Origin: CAYONM01 sp964405325
GTDB taxonomy: Bacteria; Planctomycetota; UBA11346
Reading direction: 5' to 3'
Assembly: GCA_964405325.1 (NCBI GenBank)
Contig: CAYONM010000064.1
Span: forward strand, 1-16,308
Length of the DNA: 16,308 nucleotides
The translations under genes were made by a program, and so were the position numbers. Positions 8,098-15,153 of this stretch are shown one piece after another. The notes under the pieces are model-generated. The model ran no database searches. It saw only the letters and a list, made by a program, of their open reading frames with translations, and was not told the origin of the DNA. Every line of letters begins with the position of its first letter. Position 1 is the stretch's first letter.

Positions 8098-9260
8098 TGA
8101 GTTACTTGGCCCTCGCCCGGAAGTATCGACCTCAGACCTTTACCGATGTCGCCGGTCAGGAAGCCGTTGCCCGCACCCTGACCAATGCCATCCGCAAAGA
8201 TCGAGTCCATCACGCCTACCTGTTTACTGGCCCCCGTGGCGTCGGCAAGACCTCGATGGCACGCATCCTGGCCAAAGCCCTCTGCTGTGAACAGGGTCCC
8301 ACCACCGAGCCCTGTGGCATCTGCGATCACTGCCGCATGATCGCCGATAGCAGCCATCCCGATATCGCCGAAATCGACGCCGCCACCCACAATGGCGTCG
8401 ATGCCGTGCGTGAACTGAATGACGCCGCCGCCTTTGCTCCCACCATGGCACGCAATCGCATCTACATCCTGGACGAGGTGCATATGCTCACCACCTCAGC
8501 CTGGAACGCGCTGCTGAAGACCCTCGAAGAGCCGCCACCGCACGTCCGCTTCATTTTCGCCACCACCGAGGTGGAGAAAGTGATCCCGACGGTGCTCTCA
8601 CGTTGCCAACGTTTCGACTTCCGCGCCATCGATCTGGACGACATCGTCCGCCGCCTGGGCGAAGTCTGCACTGGTGAAGATGTCACCGTCGAGGAAGCCA
8701 TCCGATACCGGATCGCCCGTGCCGCCGACGGCGGCATGCGCGACGCGCAGACCCTGCTGGACCAGCTGCTGGCCATCTGCGAAGAACACATCACCGAGGA
8801 CGACGTCAACCTGCTGCTAGCCGCTGCTCGCGGTGAAGACGTGGAGCAACTGGCCGACCTGCTCGGTGCTGGCGACAGTCCTGCCGCTCTGACCCGGATC
8901 GATCAACTACTGGGTACCGGCGTCGGCGCCGACTCGTTGCTGCAGCAATTACTGGATCACTACCGGCAGCTGATGCTGATCAGCACCTGTGGCCGCGATT
9001 CCAAAGCCGCTGCCCGACTGGGCCTGATCACCGAGCACGCCTGCAACCAGGCTGCCGCCTTGCCCATCGAAAAGCTCCTGCGCATCTGTCAGATCCTGAT
9101 CGGCGCACAGCAGGCGATCCGACATCACGTCGATCCGCAACTGCAGCTGGAACTGAGCTGTATCCGCATCGCCCGCCTGGACCAGGTGCTGGACGTGGAG
9201 AACGTGATCCGACACCTGCAGCGCCTGGAAGCCCAAGCGGGAACCACCAGCCCCCCATAA
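8097..9260 (+). CDS. dnaX: DNA polymerase III clamp-loader subunit, gamma-like short product
   Basis: A 387-residue product covering domains I-III of DnaX, the ATPase of the clamp loader. The start is GTG at 8097, giving VSYLALARKYRPQTF, the usual DnaX N-terminus; GGAAGGTGG at 8084-8092 is the likely ribosome binding site. A TTG at 8082 also opens the frame but lacks homology. Walker A is GPRGVGKT (45-52), a zinc module has C64, C73, C76 and C79, Walker B is ILDEVH (124-129), sensor 1 is FATTE and the arginine finger lies in LSRCQRFDF. The frame ends with a TAA at 9258-9260, placed just after a proline-coding C-run, near the end of the oligomerisation domain, as in E. coli gamma. The start overlaps the upstream regulator stop (TAGTG), so translation by re-initiation is likely. 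Confidence 0.93.
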   Translation: MSYLALARKYRPQTFTDVAGQEAVARTLTNAIRKDRVHHAYLFTGPRGVGKTSMARILAKALCCEQGPTTEPCGICDHCRMIADSSHPDIAEIDAATHNGVDAVRELNDAAAFAPTMARNRIYILDEVHMLTTSAWNALLKTLEEPPPHVRFIFATTEVEKVIPTVLSRCQRFDFRAIDLDDIVRRLGEVCTGEDVTVEEAIRYRIARAADGGMRDAQTLLDQLLAICEEHITEDDVNLLLAAARGEDVEQLADLLGAGDSPAALTRIDQLLGTGVGADSLLQQLLDHYRQLMLISTCGRDSKAAARLGLITEHACNQAAALPIEKLLRICQILIGAQQAIRHHVDPQLQLELSCIRIARLDQVLDVENVIRHLQRLEAQAGTTSPP

Positions 9261-9757
9261 CCGGGCCGGGTCGCCCGACCGGCGCCCCGGCCACCCCACT
9301 ACCAAGTGCGGCAGAACTGAATCTGCGTGAACACTGGGACCGTCTGGTCGGCCAGGCGGTTGATGAAGGGCTGACCGACCTCGGCGCCGCCCTGGTAGCG
9401 GCCGAAATCCTGGACTGTGACCAACACCGTCTGCGCGTCGCCGTGCCACAGGAATACCGCGAGTGGTTCGCCCTCGACGGTGCAAAACGCCCCATGCTCG
9501 AGCGCTTATTCCGACAGCAGCTGGGTTGGGTGCCGGAGATCGGTTGCCAATTGCTGAGTCGCGCCGATCGCGGACGCAGCGCCGAAGATATCCGCTCGCG
9601 CCGTTACCGTGAAGCCCAGGAGCACCCGCTGGTGCAGGATGTCCTGCGCATGTTCGACGCCGATGTCATCGCTCGCGAGCCCTCCACTCGCGACGAGTTT
9701 CTGGGCTATCAGCCGGAGCCGAATGGCTTCCCAAAGCCAGCTTCACCTGATCCTTAA
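8097..9757 (+). CDS. dnaX: DNA polymerase III tau, predicted product of a -1 frameshift in dnaX
   Basis: After the gamma stop, the -1 frame stays open from the slippery site to TAA at 9755-9757. It encodes a typical tau C-terminal region: a short Gly/Pro/Ala-rich linker (from 9257 to about 9313), then LREHWDRLV and a compact alpha/beta domain including LRVAVPQEYREWF and MLERLFRQQLGW, ending in a helix-rich tail with VLRMFDADVI. This tail has no start codon of its own with a ribosome binding site and only makes sense joined to the upstream ATPase. A shift at 9251-9257 would give a 553-residue protein. Tau normally binds the polymerase alpha subunit and the DnaB helicase, which holds the replisome together. 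The alternative is a sequencing or assembly error: one extra C in the run would make one continuous gene. Confidence 0.75.
9251..9290 (+). promoter_or_regulatory. Predicted -1 frameshift signal in dnaX: C CCC CCA slip site, stop codon, GC-rich stem-loop
   Basis: In the dnaX frame the codons are AGC CCC CCA TAA. The heptamer C-CCC-CCA (9251-9257) fits X-XXY-YYZ, so both proline tRNAs can re-pair with CCC one base back. TAA follows directly. Downstream, CCGG (9261-9264) pairs with CCGG (9287-9290), and GCCGG (9265-9269) with CCGGC (9279-9283); an alternative inner hairpin is CGGG (9267-9270) with CCCG (9274-9277). This mirrors the layout of the E. coli dnaX frameshift cassette, which uses A AAA AAG. 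The spacer is 3 nt to the outer stem or 7 nt to the inner one. No strong upstream Shine-Dalgarno stimulator is seen. Slippage of RNA polymerase on six C residues is a less likely alternative. Confidence 0.6.
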
Positions 9758-9782
9758 TTCCCGCCACGCTGAATGCGCGCGA

Positions 9783-9808
9783 GATCGGCCGACTGAGCGG
9801 CCGGTTTT
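9783..9808 (+). terminator. Rho-independent terminator-like hairpin after dnaX
   Basis: CGGCCG (9786-9791), a six-base loop and CGGCCG (9798-9803) form a 6-bp stem, which can be extended by three pairs including two G.U pairs (9783-9785 with 9804-9806). A short T4 tract (9805-9808) follows. It lies 29 nt after the tau stop codon. The T tract is short, so efficiency is uncertain. Confidence 0.55.
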
Positions 9809-9870
9809 GAGCGTAAAAGGCGCGATGCACCACCCAGCACGCATGCGCTAGCGAACGAGACCGACAGTGT

Positions 9871-9897
9871 GGGTGAGGGGCAAAGCCCCCTTGACCC
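9871..9897. other. Stem-loop between dnaX and the small acidic gene
   Basis: GGGGC (9877-9881), loop AAA, GCCCC (9885-9889), with an outer stem GGGT (9871-9874) and ACCC (9894-9897). It lies 12 nt beyond the 3' end of the minus-strand acidic gene and could act as its terminator or protect its mRNA end. No T tract follows on either strand, so the role is uncertain. Confidence 0.4.
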
Positions 9898-9908
9898 TCG
9901 GCAGAACC

Positions 9909-10091
9909 CTATTCGAGATCTTCCTCGTCGATGTCCTCCATCACATCCTCATCAAGCACCAGATCCCGCTCCATGTTCTCTACCTCATCCTCGACAATGG
10001 CGAGAAAGTCGGCCAAGGCGTCGGTGATCACCTCATTGATGGGGTAGCTCTCCTCGCGCAACAGATCGAGGATATCTTGGCGCAGGCTCAT
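9909..10091 (-). CDS. Small acidic protein of unknown function
   Basis: A 60-residue protein that I do not recognise, starting MSLRQDILDLLREESY. The C-terminal half is very acidic, with runs such as DEDVMEDIDEEDLE, and the rest looks like two amphipathic helices. The start at 10091 is set by AGGAG at 10099-10103 with a 7-nt spacer. The frame continues upstream to 10139 but that part has no ribosome binding site. The gene follows the pilin-like operon on the same strand after a 346-nt gap full of inverted repeats. It has no signal peptide or membrane segment, so it is probably cytoplasmic. The strong ribosome binding site and helical pattern support a real gene, but the family is unknown to me. 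Confidence 0.6.
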   Translation of the reverse strand: MSLRQDILDLLREESYPINEVITDALADFLAIVEDEVENMERDLVLDEDVMEDIDEEDLE

Positions 10092-10098
10092 GCCGGTT

Positions 10099-10103
10099 CT
10101 CCT
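10099..10103 (-). promoter_or_regulatory. Ribosome binding site that sets the start of the small acidic gene
   Basis: The minus strand reads AGGAG here, seven bases before the ATG at 10089-10091. It selects the 60-residue form over the longer frame beginning at 10139. Confidence 0.7.
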
Positions 10104-10173
10104 GGTGGCCGTCAGATAAGGGGTGTCTGGTAGTCGCATGGTTACCGGCCGGAAGGAGCCCGGTCAACAACGA

Positions 10174-10195
10174 GCCCGGACCTGAAGGCCCGGGC
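10174..10195 (-). terminator. GC-rich hairpin with a weak T-rich tail on the minus strand
   Basis: GCCCGG (10174-10179) pairs with CCGGGC (10190-10195), with two more inner G-C pairs and a four-base loop. On the minus strand it is followed by TCGTTGTTG, a poor T tract. It lies about 240 nt after the end of the large pilin-like gene and about 80 nt before the acidic gene. It could end the pilin operon transcript or attenuate the acidic gene. Confidence 0.3.
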
Positions 10196-10283
10196 GCGTG
10201 CCACCGTCAAAGCGATGGGATACTGAAGAAACCGCCTCCACTCGTGCCGTATCCGCGGGCTACCCTGGTGCGTCAGGGGGTAA

Positions 10284-10428
10284 GGTGGGGACTGCCCGTG
10301 CACGGCATGGCCGATTCCGGAATCAGTCCCCGTCATGGAATCAACGCCCGAGGGCCTGCGACGGACCTCGTACACAGCAGGGGCGAGGCAGATCATAGGC
10401 CGGTCATGACGGGGATTCAAGGCGTTGA
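10284..10428 (+). ncRNA. Unassigned structured RNA element with pseudoknot-ordered helices
   Basis: No gene is seen in 10092-10437, but the region is rich in complementary segments. Helix A: TCCCCGTCATG (10327-10337) with CATGACGGGGA (10405-10415), 11 perfect pairs. Helix B: TCAACGCC (10341-10348) with GGCGTTGA (10421-10428). Inside A lie helix C, GGCCT (10353-10357) with AGGCC (10397-10401), and helix D, CCTCG (10366-10370) with CGAGG (10384-10388). The order A-B-C-D-D'-C'-A'-B' is a pseudoknot. A competing helix, GGGGACTG (10287-10294) with CAGTCCCC (10324-10331), uses part of strand A. On the plus strand, G.U pairs extend helix A to 10325-10338/10404-10417 and the competitor to 10284-10294/10324-10334; on the minus strand these would be C-A mismatches. 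This favours a plus-strand RNA. I see no good promoter and no match to RNase P, tmRNA, SRP or tRNA signatures. Confidence 0.42.
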
Positions 10429-10437
10429 CAGGGACTA

Positions 10438-13400
10438 CTAACGATGCAGCGATTCCAACAGCGTGGCAATGCGCGAGACATGTACCGAAAACGGAGTAAA
10501 AGGTGGCTGACCTGCGGACGAGAACAAATCAGAATTCATGTTGAAGTCACGTGTTGGTGGTCTGTAGACTTGATTACCCATCAGACCGGCCTCTCTTTTA
10601 TTCGCCCCCATCGCTCCCATGCTATAGCGCGCCGGGCCCACACAAACGACACTAGCAAGAGTATGATGATACTGCTTCTTCCAGTTCTCCAAATAACGAA
10701 TCAGGTTATGCTGTCCGCCAGACATGATCACATAATTACGACCATCCATCCGTGTCGGCGCATTACCAGTAATGATGGAAGTGAAGGCGCAGGTATCATC
10801 CGCAGAGGGGACCGATTTGAGTCGATTTTTGATTGCCGTCGGGTCACCAAAGGGGTCTTCATCCTCCCAGGCCTGACTCAGCAAGCTGACATTATCCGAA
10901 AACACGGCCATCGGCGGCAAATGGAAATTCTCCCGCGTCTCGGCATTCGGGTCATTGTTGAACTCATCATCTGGCTGTGTTTCCAAATACCGGAACGTCT
11001 TACCCGCCACATTCCACTTGATTGTATTATCAATGCTGGTGACGTTGGTTGGCATCAGCGGACCATCATCAAGTGTCGCCGTCACAAGCTCTGCGCGCGT
11101 CCCAAGCGCCTCTGATCCCGTTGAATCCGCATACATCGTCACGTTGGTATTGCCCCAGAGATACAGCGGATTGGGCGTCACCACGGTCAAACCACGCTTC
11201 GCCTCGTAGGTACCATCATCGTAGTACTGCCCGTAATCAAGATCTTCTGCCTTATGCAAACGCACAGCCGAATGGAAAAGGATGTCCACGCCAGCCGGGA
11301 CACGCCAGTCGAATCCTGCCGGCAACGTATTCCCAGCGACATTGACCGTCATTCCGCCAGGTGACTGGAAATACCCCGACGGTCTATTCAGCCAGGCACT
11401 GGCCTTGGTCACGCCGGCCGGCGGTTGCCAGGCATTGCTATTGGGTTGATACCAGGAGAAATTGTATAAACGTGACCAGTTCGGCTGATTCCATGGGCTG
11501 CACCCTTCACTCCGACGTCGACGCTCAACAAAAATCATGCCATGAAAATTTGACGCCAACTTGCCACTCAACGACGAATCCGCCACCGAAGCATCCTCAC
11601 TACCGAGATAGGCCAGGAGCTTCTTCATATTCAGAGTCAACATGCTGACACGATGATTTTTCCAAGCGGTGTTCCCCAATCTATCATCGAGATCCCAAAT
11701 AACATAGTGCAGGGTCAGCTGCTTGCGCCGCTCGATAAGGTCCTGCTCAGAGAACATACCCTCCAAAGCAGCCCGGTCATTGGTCTCGGTCGAAGTCGAC
11801 AACTGCGAACGAACTTCCCTGAAGAAATCTTCGGTCATATCGTAGGGACCAAATGAAACCATATACTGGCTCTGGAGATAATTGGCATAATCGGTCGCCC
11901 AGACATCTCTATCGGAATAATCCCGAATCGACGGCCGCCATGGCATGCCTTGCCATGGATTAGGGATAGCAACCAGATTCGCCTCAGTCGCTACATACGA
12001 GGAATCCACCGCTCGACGAGTCGTACTGCCAGCGAGCGGAGGAAGCACCTGGAAAGTCCGTTCTCGAATCACAAACCCCATCTTGCCCGCATACTGGTCG
12101 ATATCCGGATCTCCATACAGCGCTTTCCTGAAAAAGGGACCCATCACCGCATTATCCGATACGCCATCTGCCACAGCAGTCGCAACTCCGCGAACCAGCG
12201 ACCGTCGATCCGTGACCGGAATTCCATCTTGGCGAGCCAATCCTGCATTCATCGCCTGTGGCACAGCCCCGGTCGAATACGGGTTAAAATTGAAAGTCCC
12301 GGCCCCACTGGACGAATGATCGAAGAGATCAACTATGTCCAAGGCGATTCTCGTATCGAGATTGCCGTCGATGACATGAAGTGCTCGACCACCAGACACC
12401 TGGGCATCGGGCATGAGGTCGCCTAAATCGTTGTCGGTCTGATTGGCAGAGGTACGCTGGTAATACTGCCGCAAACCAGCGGCATCGACCGGCACCCAGC
12501 CATTGGGGACACCGGTTTTTGGCGCCACTCCCAGGTTCGTCGCCAGGGTCACAACATTCTGCCGAGGGTCGACATTCCAATACAGTTTTACCGCAAAGTC
12601 ACGAAGTCGAGGTGGGGAGGAAGGACCTGGATTCTTCGTCAGCTCCAACGACGCCGGTGCCGTCGGCAAGGAAATGGCAACTTCCGAAGCGTACGGCAGA
12701 GACACGTCTTGTCGGTCATCACGCCAGGTCTGCCACAGCGCATCGCTCGGCTCGACGCCACTGAGACCGTTGACAAAAAAACCACCAAAGTCGACATCCT
12801 GATTGATTCCATCGCCATTGCCCGCATTCGGCAGGATCGTCCAGTACGATACATTCGTTGGATTGGCCGGATCTAAGGTCCAGATCTGGGTACCTTCCAA
12901 GAATAGACGATGTGCCTCCAATGGCTGATCGCGCACTTTGGTACCATCGTCGAACGGCGTCGACACAAAGGCACCACCATTGGTCGAATCGCGCACCGCA
13001 CCACCATGGCGCTGATTCCGATTCACCGGGAATCGACTATCCGAGCCAGGCACAATCGAAACATCATTTACTTTTCGGCTTTTGTTAAAATCACTAATAT
13101 CATGCTTCTCGGGAATGAACAAACGCGGATCGTTTGGCAACGGCTCCAACTGGGAATTGCCACCCCAGACCGCAAAAGCCAGATCTTGATCTGCTGTCAA
13201 TTCGTCGACATAGCCATCACCAGCATAACTGGGATCACGATGCGCCATCAACAGTTGATACTTATGCACCGCAAACACTCCATCGACCGCGGTCATGACC
13301 TCTGGATTATTTTTGGTTCCAACCAGGAACGATCCGCCAGAATCGCTATAGCTGCCAGACAGCGCAGAGTAATTGGCTGTCGAATCAGTATTGGACGAAA

Positions 13401-14163
13401 AAGTCGGACGGTCACCACCACCACAGAATATAGCGCCATTCGAATGTACCTCACCACGGATCCGCTGCGCTGGACCGTTATGTATCTCTATATCACCATC
13501 TCGCCCTTTGGCCGCATAAAACAAGGCGTATTTGAACATCGACGCCAACTTGAGCTGCACTACACGCTGGGCCTGCACATTCACATGCGCAGTGCCGACA
13601 CCTTTTTCCTGCCACGGCAGCCGCTTGGCCTGATCCATTTCCTTCAACGTCTTGCTATTAAGCACCATCCTATCCTTGAGCGCATGTGCTTCAGCCGTCA
13701 CACGAAAATGGTAGAATTCCGCGTTGTTTTCCGCAGCAGCGTTCTGATCTCTGGTCCGCAAGGGCGGATTATGTGCCCAAGCGGCATCACCCTGACGGTC
13801 CGTACCGACTACCACTACCGGCTCCACCCGCCAACGGACCAGACAACCACCAAAGTAATCGACCCCCTCCCAGGGTGAAGCGGCCTTCACCGCATCACCC
13901 CGCCAGTTGGTGGTACCAGCGTCCGGATTGGTCACCAGATCGGCCAACTCATTCGTCGCAGCAATGCTCGCCAAGCGCGTTTCTTTGAGTACCGCTATCG
14001 CTTCCGCCGCTGTAGTAGCCTGCTGCCGCGCTTTCAAACCGTCTTCGATCCGGCGATCCCCCCAGTACGTGGTTACAGCCAACGAGATCATACTGAAAAC
14101 CAAGACCAGGGTGCCGGTCACCAGAATCAAAGCGTTACCGCTACGATGCTTTGTACGAGACAT
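10438..14163 (-). CDS. Giant PilX/GspK-like minor pilin-type surface protein
   Basis: A 1241-residue protein, far longer than ordinary PilX (about 200) or GspK (about 300-350). The N-terminus, HRSGNALILVTGTLVLVFSM (about residues 6-25), is a PilX-like G-x-ALI segment with one hydrophobic helix, followed by an amphipathic helix to about residue 60. About residues 205-250 contain FKYALFYAAKGRDGDIEI followed by a Gly-rich R-G-x-VHSNG stretch. The C-terminal 270 residues have GLTVVTPNPLYLWGNTNV, PMAVFSDNVSLLSQAW, a TSIITGNAP strand, GGQHNLIRYLENW and a PPTRDFNMNSDLF end, a series I associate with long PilX-like proteins of several phyla and which suggests repetitive beta structure. The start has AAGGAG 7 nt upstream. 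It is the third gene of the pilin-like operon, 11 nt after the PilW-like gene. Likely a surface or pseudopilus-tip component; the exact role is inferred. Confidence 0.8.
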   Translation of the reverse strand: MSRTKHRSGNALILVTGTLVLVFSMISLAVTTYWGDRRIEDGLKARQQATTAAEAIAVLKETRLASIAATNELADLVTNPDAGTTNWRGDAVKAASPWEGVDYFGGCLVRWRVEPVVVVGTDRQGDAAWAHNPPLRTRDQNAAAENNAEFYHFRVTAEAHALKDRMVLNSKTLKEMDQAKRLPWQEKGVGTAHVNVQAQRVVQLKLASMFKYALFYAAKGRDGDIEIHNGPAQRIRGEVHSNGAIFCGGGDRPTFSSNTDSTANYSALSGSYSDSGGSFLVGTKNNPEVMTAVDGVFAVHKYQLLMAHRDPSYAGDGYVDELTADQDLAFAVWGGNSQLEPLPNDPRLFIPEKHDISDFNKSRKVNDVSIVPGSDSRFPVNRNQRHGGAVRDSTNGGAFVSTPFDDGTKVRDQPLEAHRLFLEGTQIWTLDPANPTNVSYWTILPNAGNGDGINQDVDFGGFFVNGLSGVEPSDALWQTWRDDRQDVSLPYASEVAISLPTAPASLELTKNPGPSSPPRLRDFAVKLYWNVDPRQNVVTLATNLGVAPKTGVPNGWVPVDAAGLRQYYQRTSANQTDNDLGDLMPDAQVSGGRALHVIDGNLDTRIALDIVDLFDHSSSGAGTFNFNPYSTGAVPQAMNAGLARQDGIPVTDRRSLVRGVATAVADGVSDNAVMGPFFRKALYGDPDIDQYAGKMGFVIRERTFQVLPPLAGSTTRRAVDSSYVATEANLVAIPNPWQGMPWRPSIRDYSDRDVWATDYANYLQSQYMVSFGPYDMTEDFFREVRSQLSTSTETNDRAALEGMFSEQDLIERRKQLTLHYVIWDLDDRLGNTAWKNHRVSMLTLNMKKLLAYLGSEDASVADSSLSGKLASNFHGMIFVERRRRSEGCSPWNQPNWSRLYNFSWYQPNSNAWQPPAGVTKASAWLNRPSGYFQSPGGMTVNVAGNTLPAGFDWRVPAGVDILFHSAVRLHKAEDLDYGQYYDDGTYEAKRGLTVVTPNPLYLWGNTNVTMYADSTGSEALGTRAELVTATLDDGPLMPTNVTSIDNTIKWNVAGKTFRYLETQPDDEFNNDPNAETRENFHLPPMAVFSDNVSLLSQAWEDEDPFGDPTAIKNRLKSVPSADDTCAFTSIITGNAPTRMDGRNYVIMSGGQHNLIRYLENWKKQYHHTLASVVCVGPARYSMGAMGANKREAGLMGNQVYRPPTRDFNMNSDLFSSAGQPPFTPFSVHVSRIATLLESLHR

Positions 14164-14174
14164 GTCAATGCTCC

Positions 14175-15152
14175 TTAGTTGACTGGATAAGCACCGGGGA
14201 TCCCCAGATTGCTCTTGATGTCTTGGGTCTCCGTAAAGCCGTTGGCACTCCGCATGGCCACGGTCATCTCGACCCGATGATAGACCCGCATGGGATGGGC
14301 GTCGACATCACTCATGTAGAGCGTGATGCGCACCTGATCTGGCGCCAATCCCATCGTGGTACGATAGGTATCGATCCGGAATCGGTCCACGCGATTCGAC
14401 AGGACCCTTAGTTCTTGCACGGACTGAACGGCTCCAGTGTCCAGATTACGATGTGCATAGCCCAGGCAGAGCTGTCCACCATCGTGCTGGTCGTTCTCCT
14501 GTAGATAATAGCAATATTCTCGTAACCGGCCCTGCGTATCCTGCTCCACACTCAAATGTGTCTTGAATCGGCGAAATGGATCGACCGAAAACGAAAGATG
14601 CGTCAGATTCGGTAAAGCATCATCGTCCAGGGCGAAATCCGACATAGGAATCGCACTCGCCGCATTGAAGTTGATGCGCGGCATAGCTGTCCGAGGCGTA
14701 GGGCTCGGACCGTATCGGTCGACCATGGTAAATACCAGTGTTTGACTGCCCCCTCGATGACGTTTCCGACTGACATCCTCAACCCATTCTTTTGGATCAG
14801 CGCGATAGTGATCGGCCTGCCAATGAGTAAATGCCGAATGCGAGAGCTCGCCAAGAGCACAAGGATAATAGAGCAGACTGCGGTCGACATCACCATTTTC
14901 GCCGCGCAAGGAATCCAATATCTTCTGACGTTGAGTGACCTCTTCATAGCCAGGCAACACCCAAGCGCTGGTATTCAGCATTTCCGCCATATCCATCAGC
15001 ACCATCTTGCCCTCGGCCTCCAGCGATGCGCGAGTGGCGGCATTGCTGAAATAATGCCGCATGCCAACCAGCGTGCTCATGGTCAATGCGAACACCACCG
15101 CCAAAATGGCAACGGCGATCACCATCTCCAGCAAGGTAAAGGCCTTTCTCAT
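14175..15152 (-). CDS. PilW/GspJ-like minor pseudopilin
   Basis: A 325-residue prepilin-like protein. It begins MRKA followed by FTLLEMVIAVAILAVVFAL, a type III prepilin signal with the glutamate at mature position 5 and a single N-terminal helix. The residue before the predicted cleavage site is Ala rather than the usual Gly. The body (about residues 40-325) is a globular domain with features expected of a PilW/GspJ-like protein. The start at 15152 is set by AGGAGG with a 7-nt spacer, which lies inside the end of the upstream gene; the frame is open 26 codons further but this extension has no role. One base separates it from the upstream stop, so the two are translationally coupled. Probably inserted in the inner membrane and processed by a prepilin peptidase encoded elsewhere. 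Confidence 0.82.
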   Translation of the reverse strand: MRKAFTLLEMVIAVAILAVVFALTMSTLVGMRHYFSNAATRASLEAEGKMVLMDMAEMLNTSAWVLPGYEEVTQRQKILDSLRGENGDVDRSLLYYPCALGELSHSAFTHWQADHYRADPKEWVEDVSRKRHRGGSQTLVFTMVDRYGPSPTPRTAMPRINFNAASAIPMSDFALDDDALPNLTHLSFSVDPFRRFKTHLSVEQDTQGRLREYCYYLQENDQHDGGQLCLGYAHRNLDTGAVQSVQELRVLSNRVDRFRIDTYRTTMGLAPDQVRITLYMSDVDAHPMRVYHRVEMTVAMRSANGFTETQDIKSNLGIPGAYPVN

Positions 15153-15153
15153 C

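Noticed and set aside
8400..8460. TGGCAC words (several places, e.g. near 8434) as sigma-54 promoters
   Set aside because: The -12 TTGC element is missing at the right spacing in each case checked, and most lie inside coding sequence.
9443..9757. Separate small gene starting at GTG 9443
   Set aside because: The domain begins upstream without a start codon (open in this frame from the slip site), so it is the tau tail rather than an independent gene.
10142..10420. Minus-strand 92-residue open frame in the gap after the pilin-like operon
   Set aside because: Arg-, Pro- and Gly-rich composition, no ribosome binding site, and it lies across the dense inverted repeats, so it is probably a chance frame.
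10284..10440. RNase P RNA, tmRNA, SRP RNA or a tRNA in the structured gap
   Set aside because: The conserved cores I know for these RNAs are absent on both strands; the topology resembles HDV-like ribozymes but P4 and the catalytic segment are not visible.
10425..10453. Perfect TTGACA (-35-like) on the plus strand near the end of the structured element
   Set aside because: No -10-like hexamer at 16-18 bases; the bases there are AGCGAT or similar.
12910..13878. 322-residue plus-strand open frame opposite the giant PilX-like gene
   Set aside because: No ribosome binding site or recognisable domain, and composition is that of an antisense shadow.
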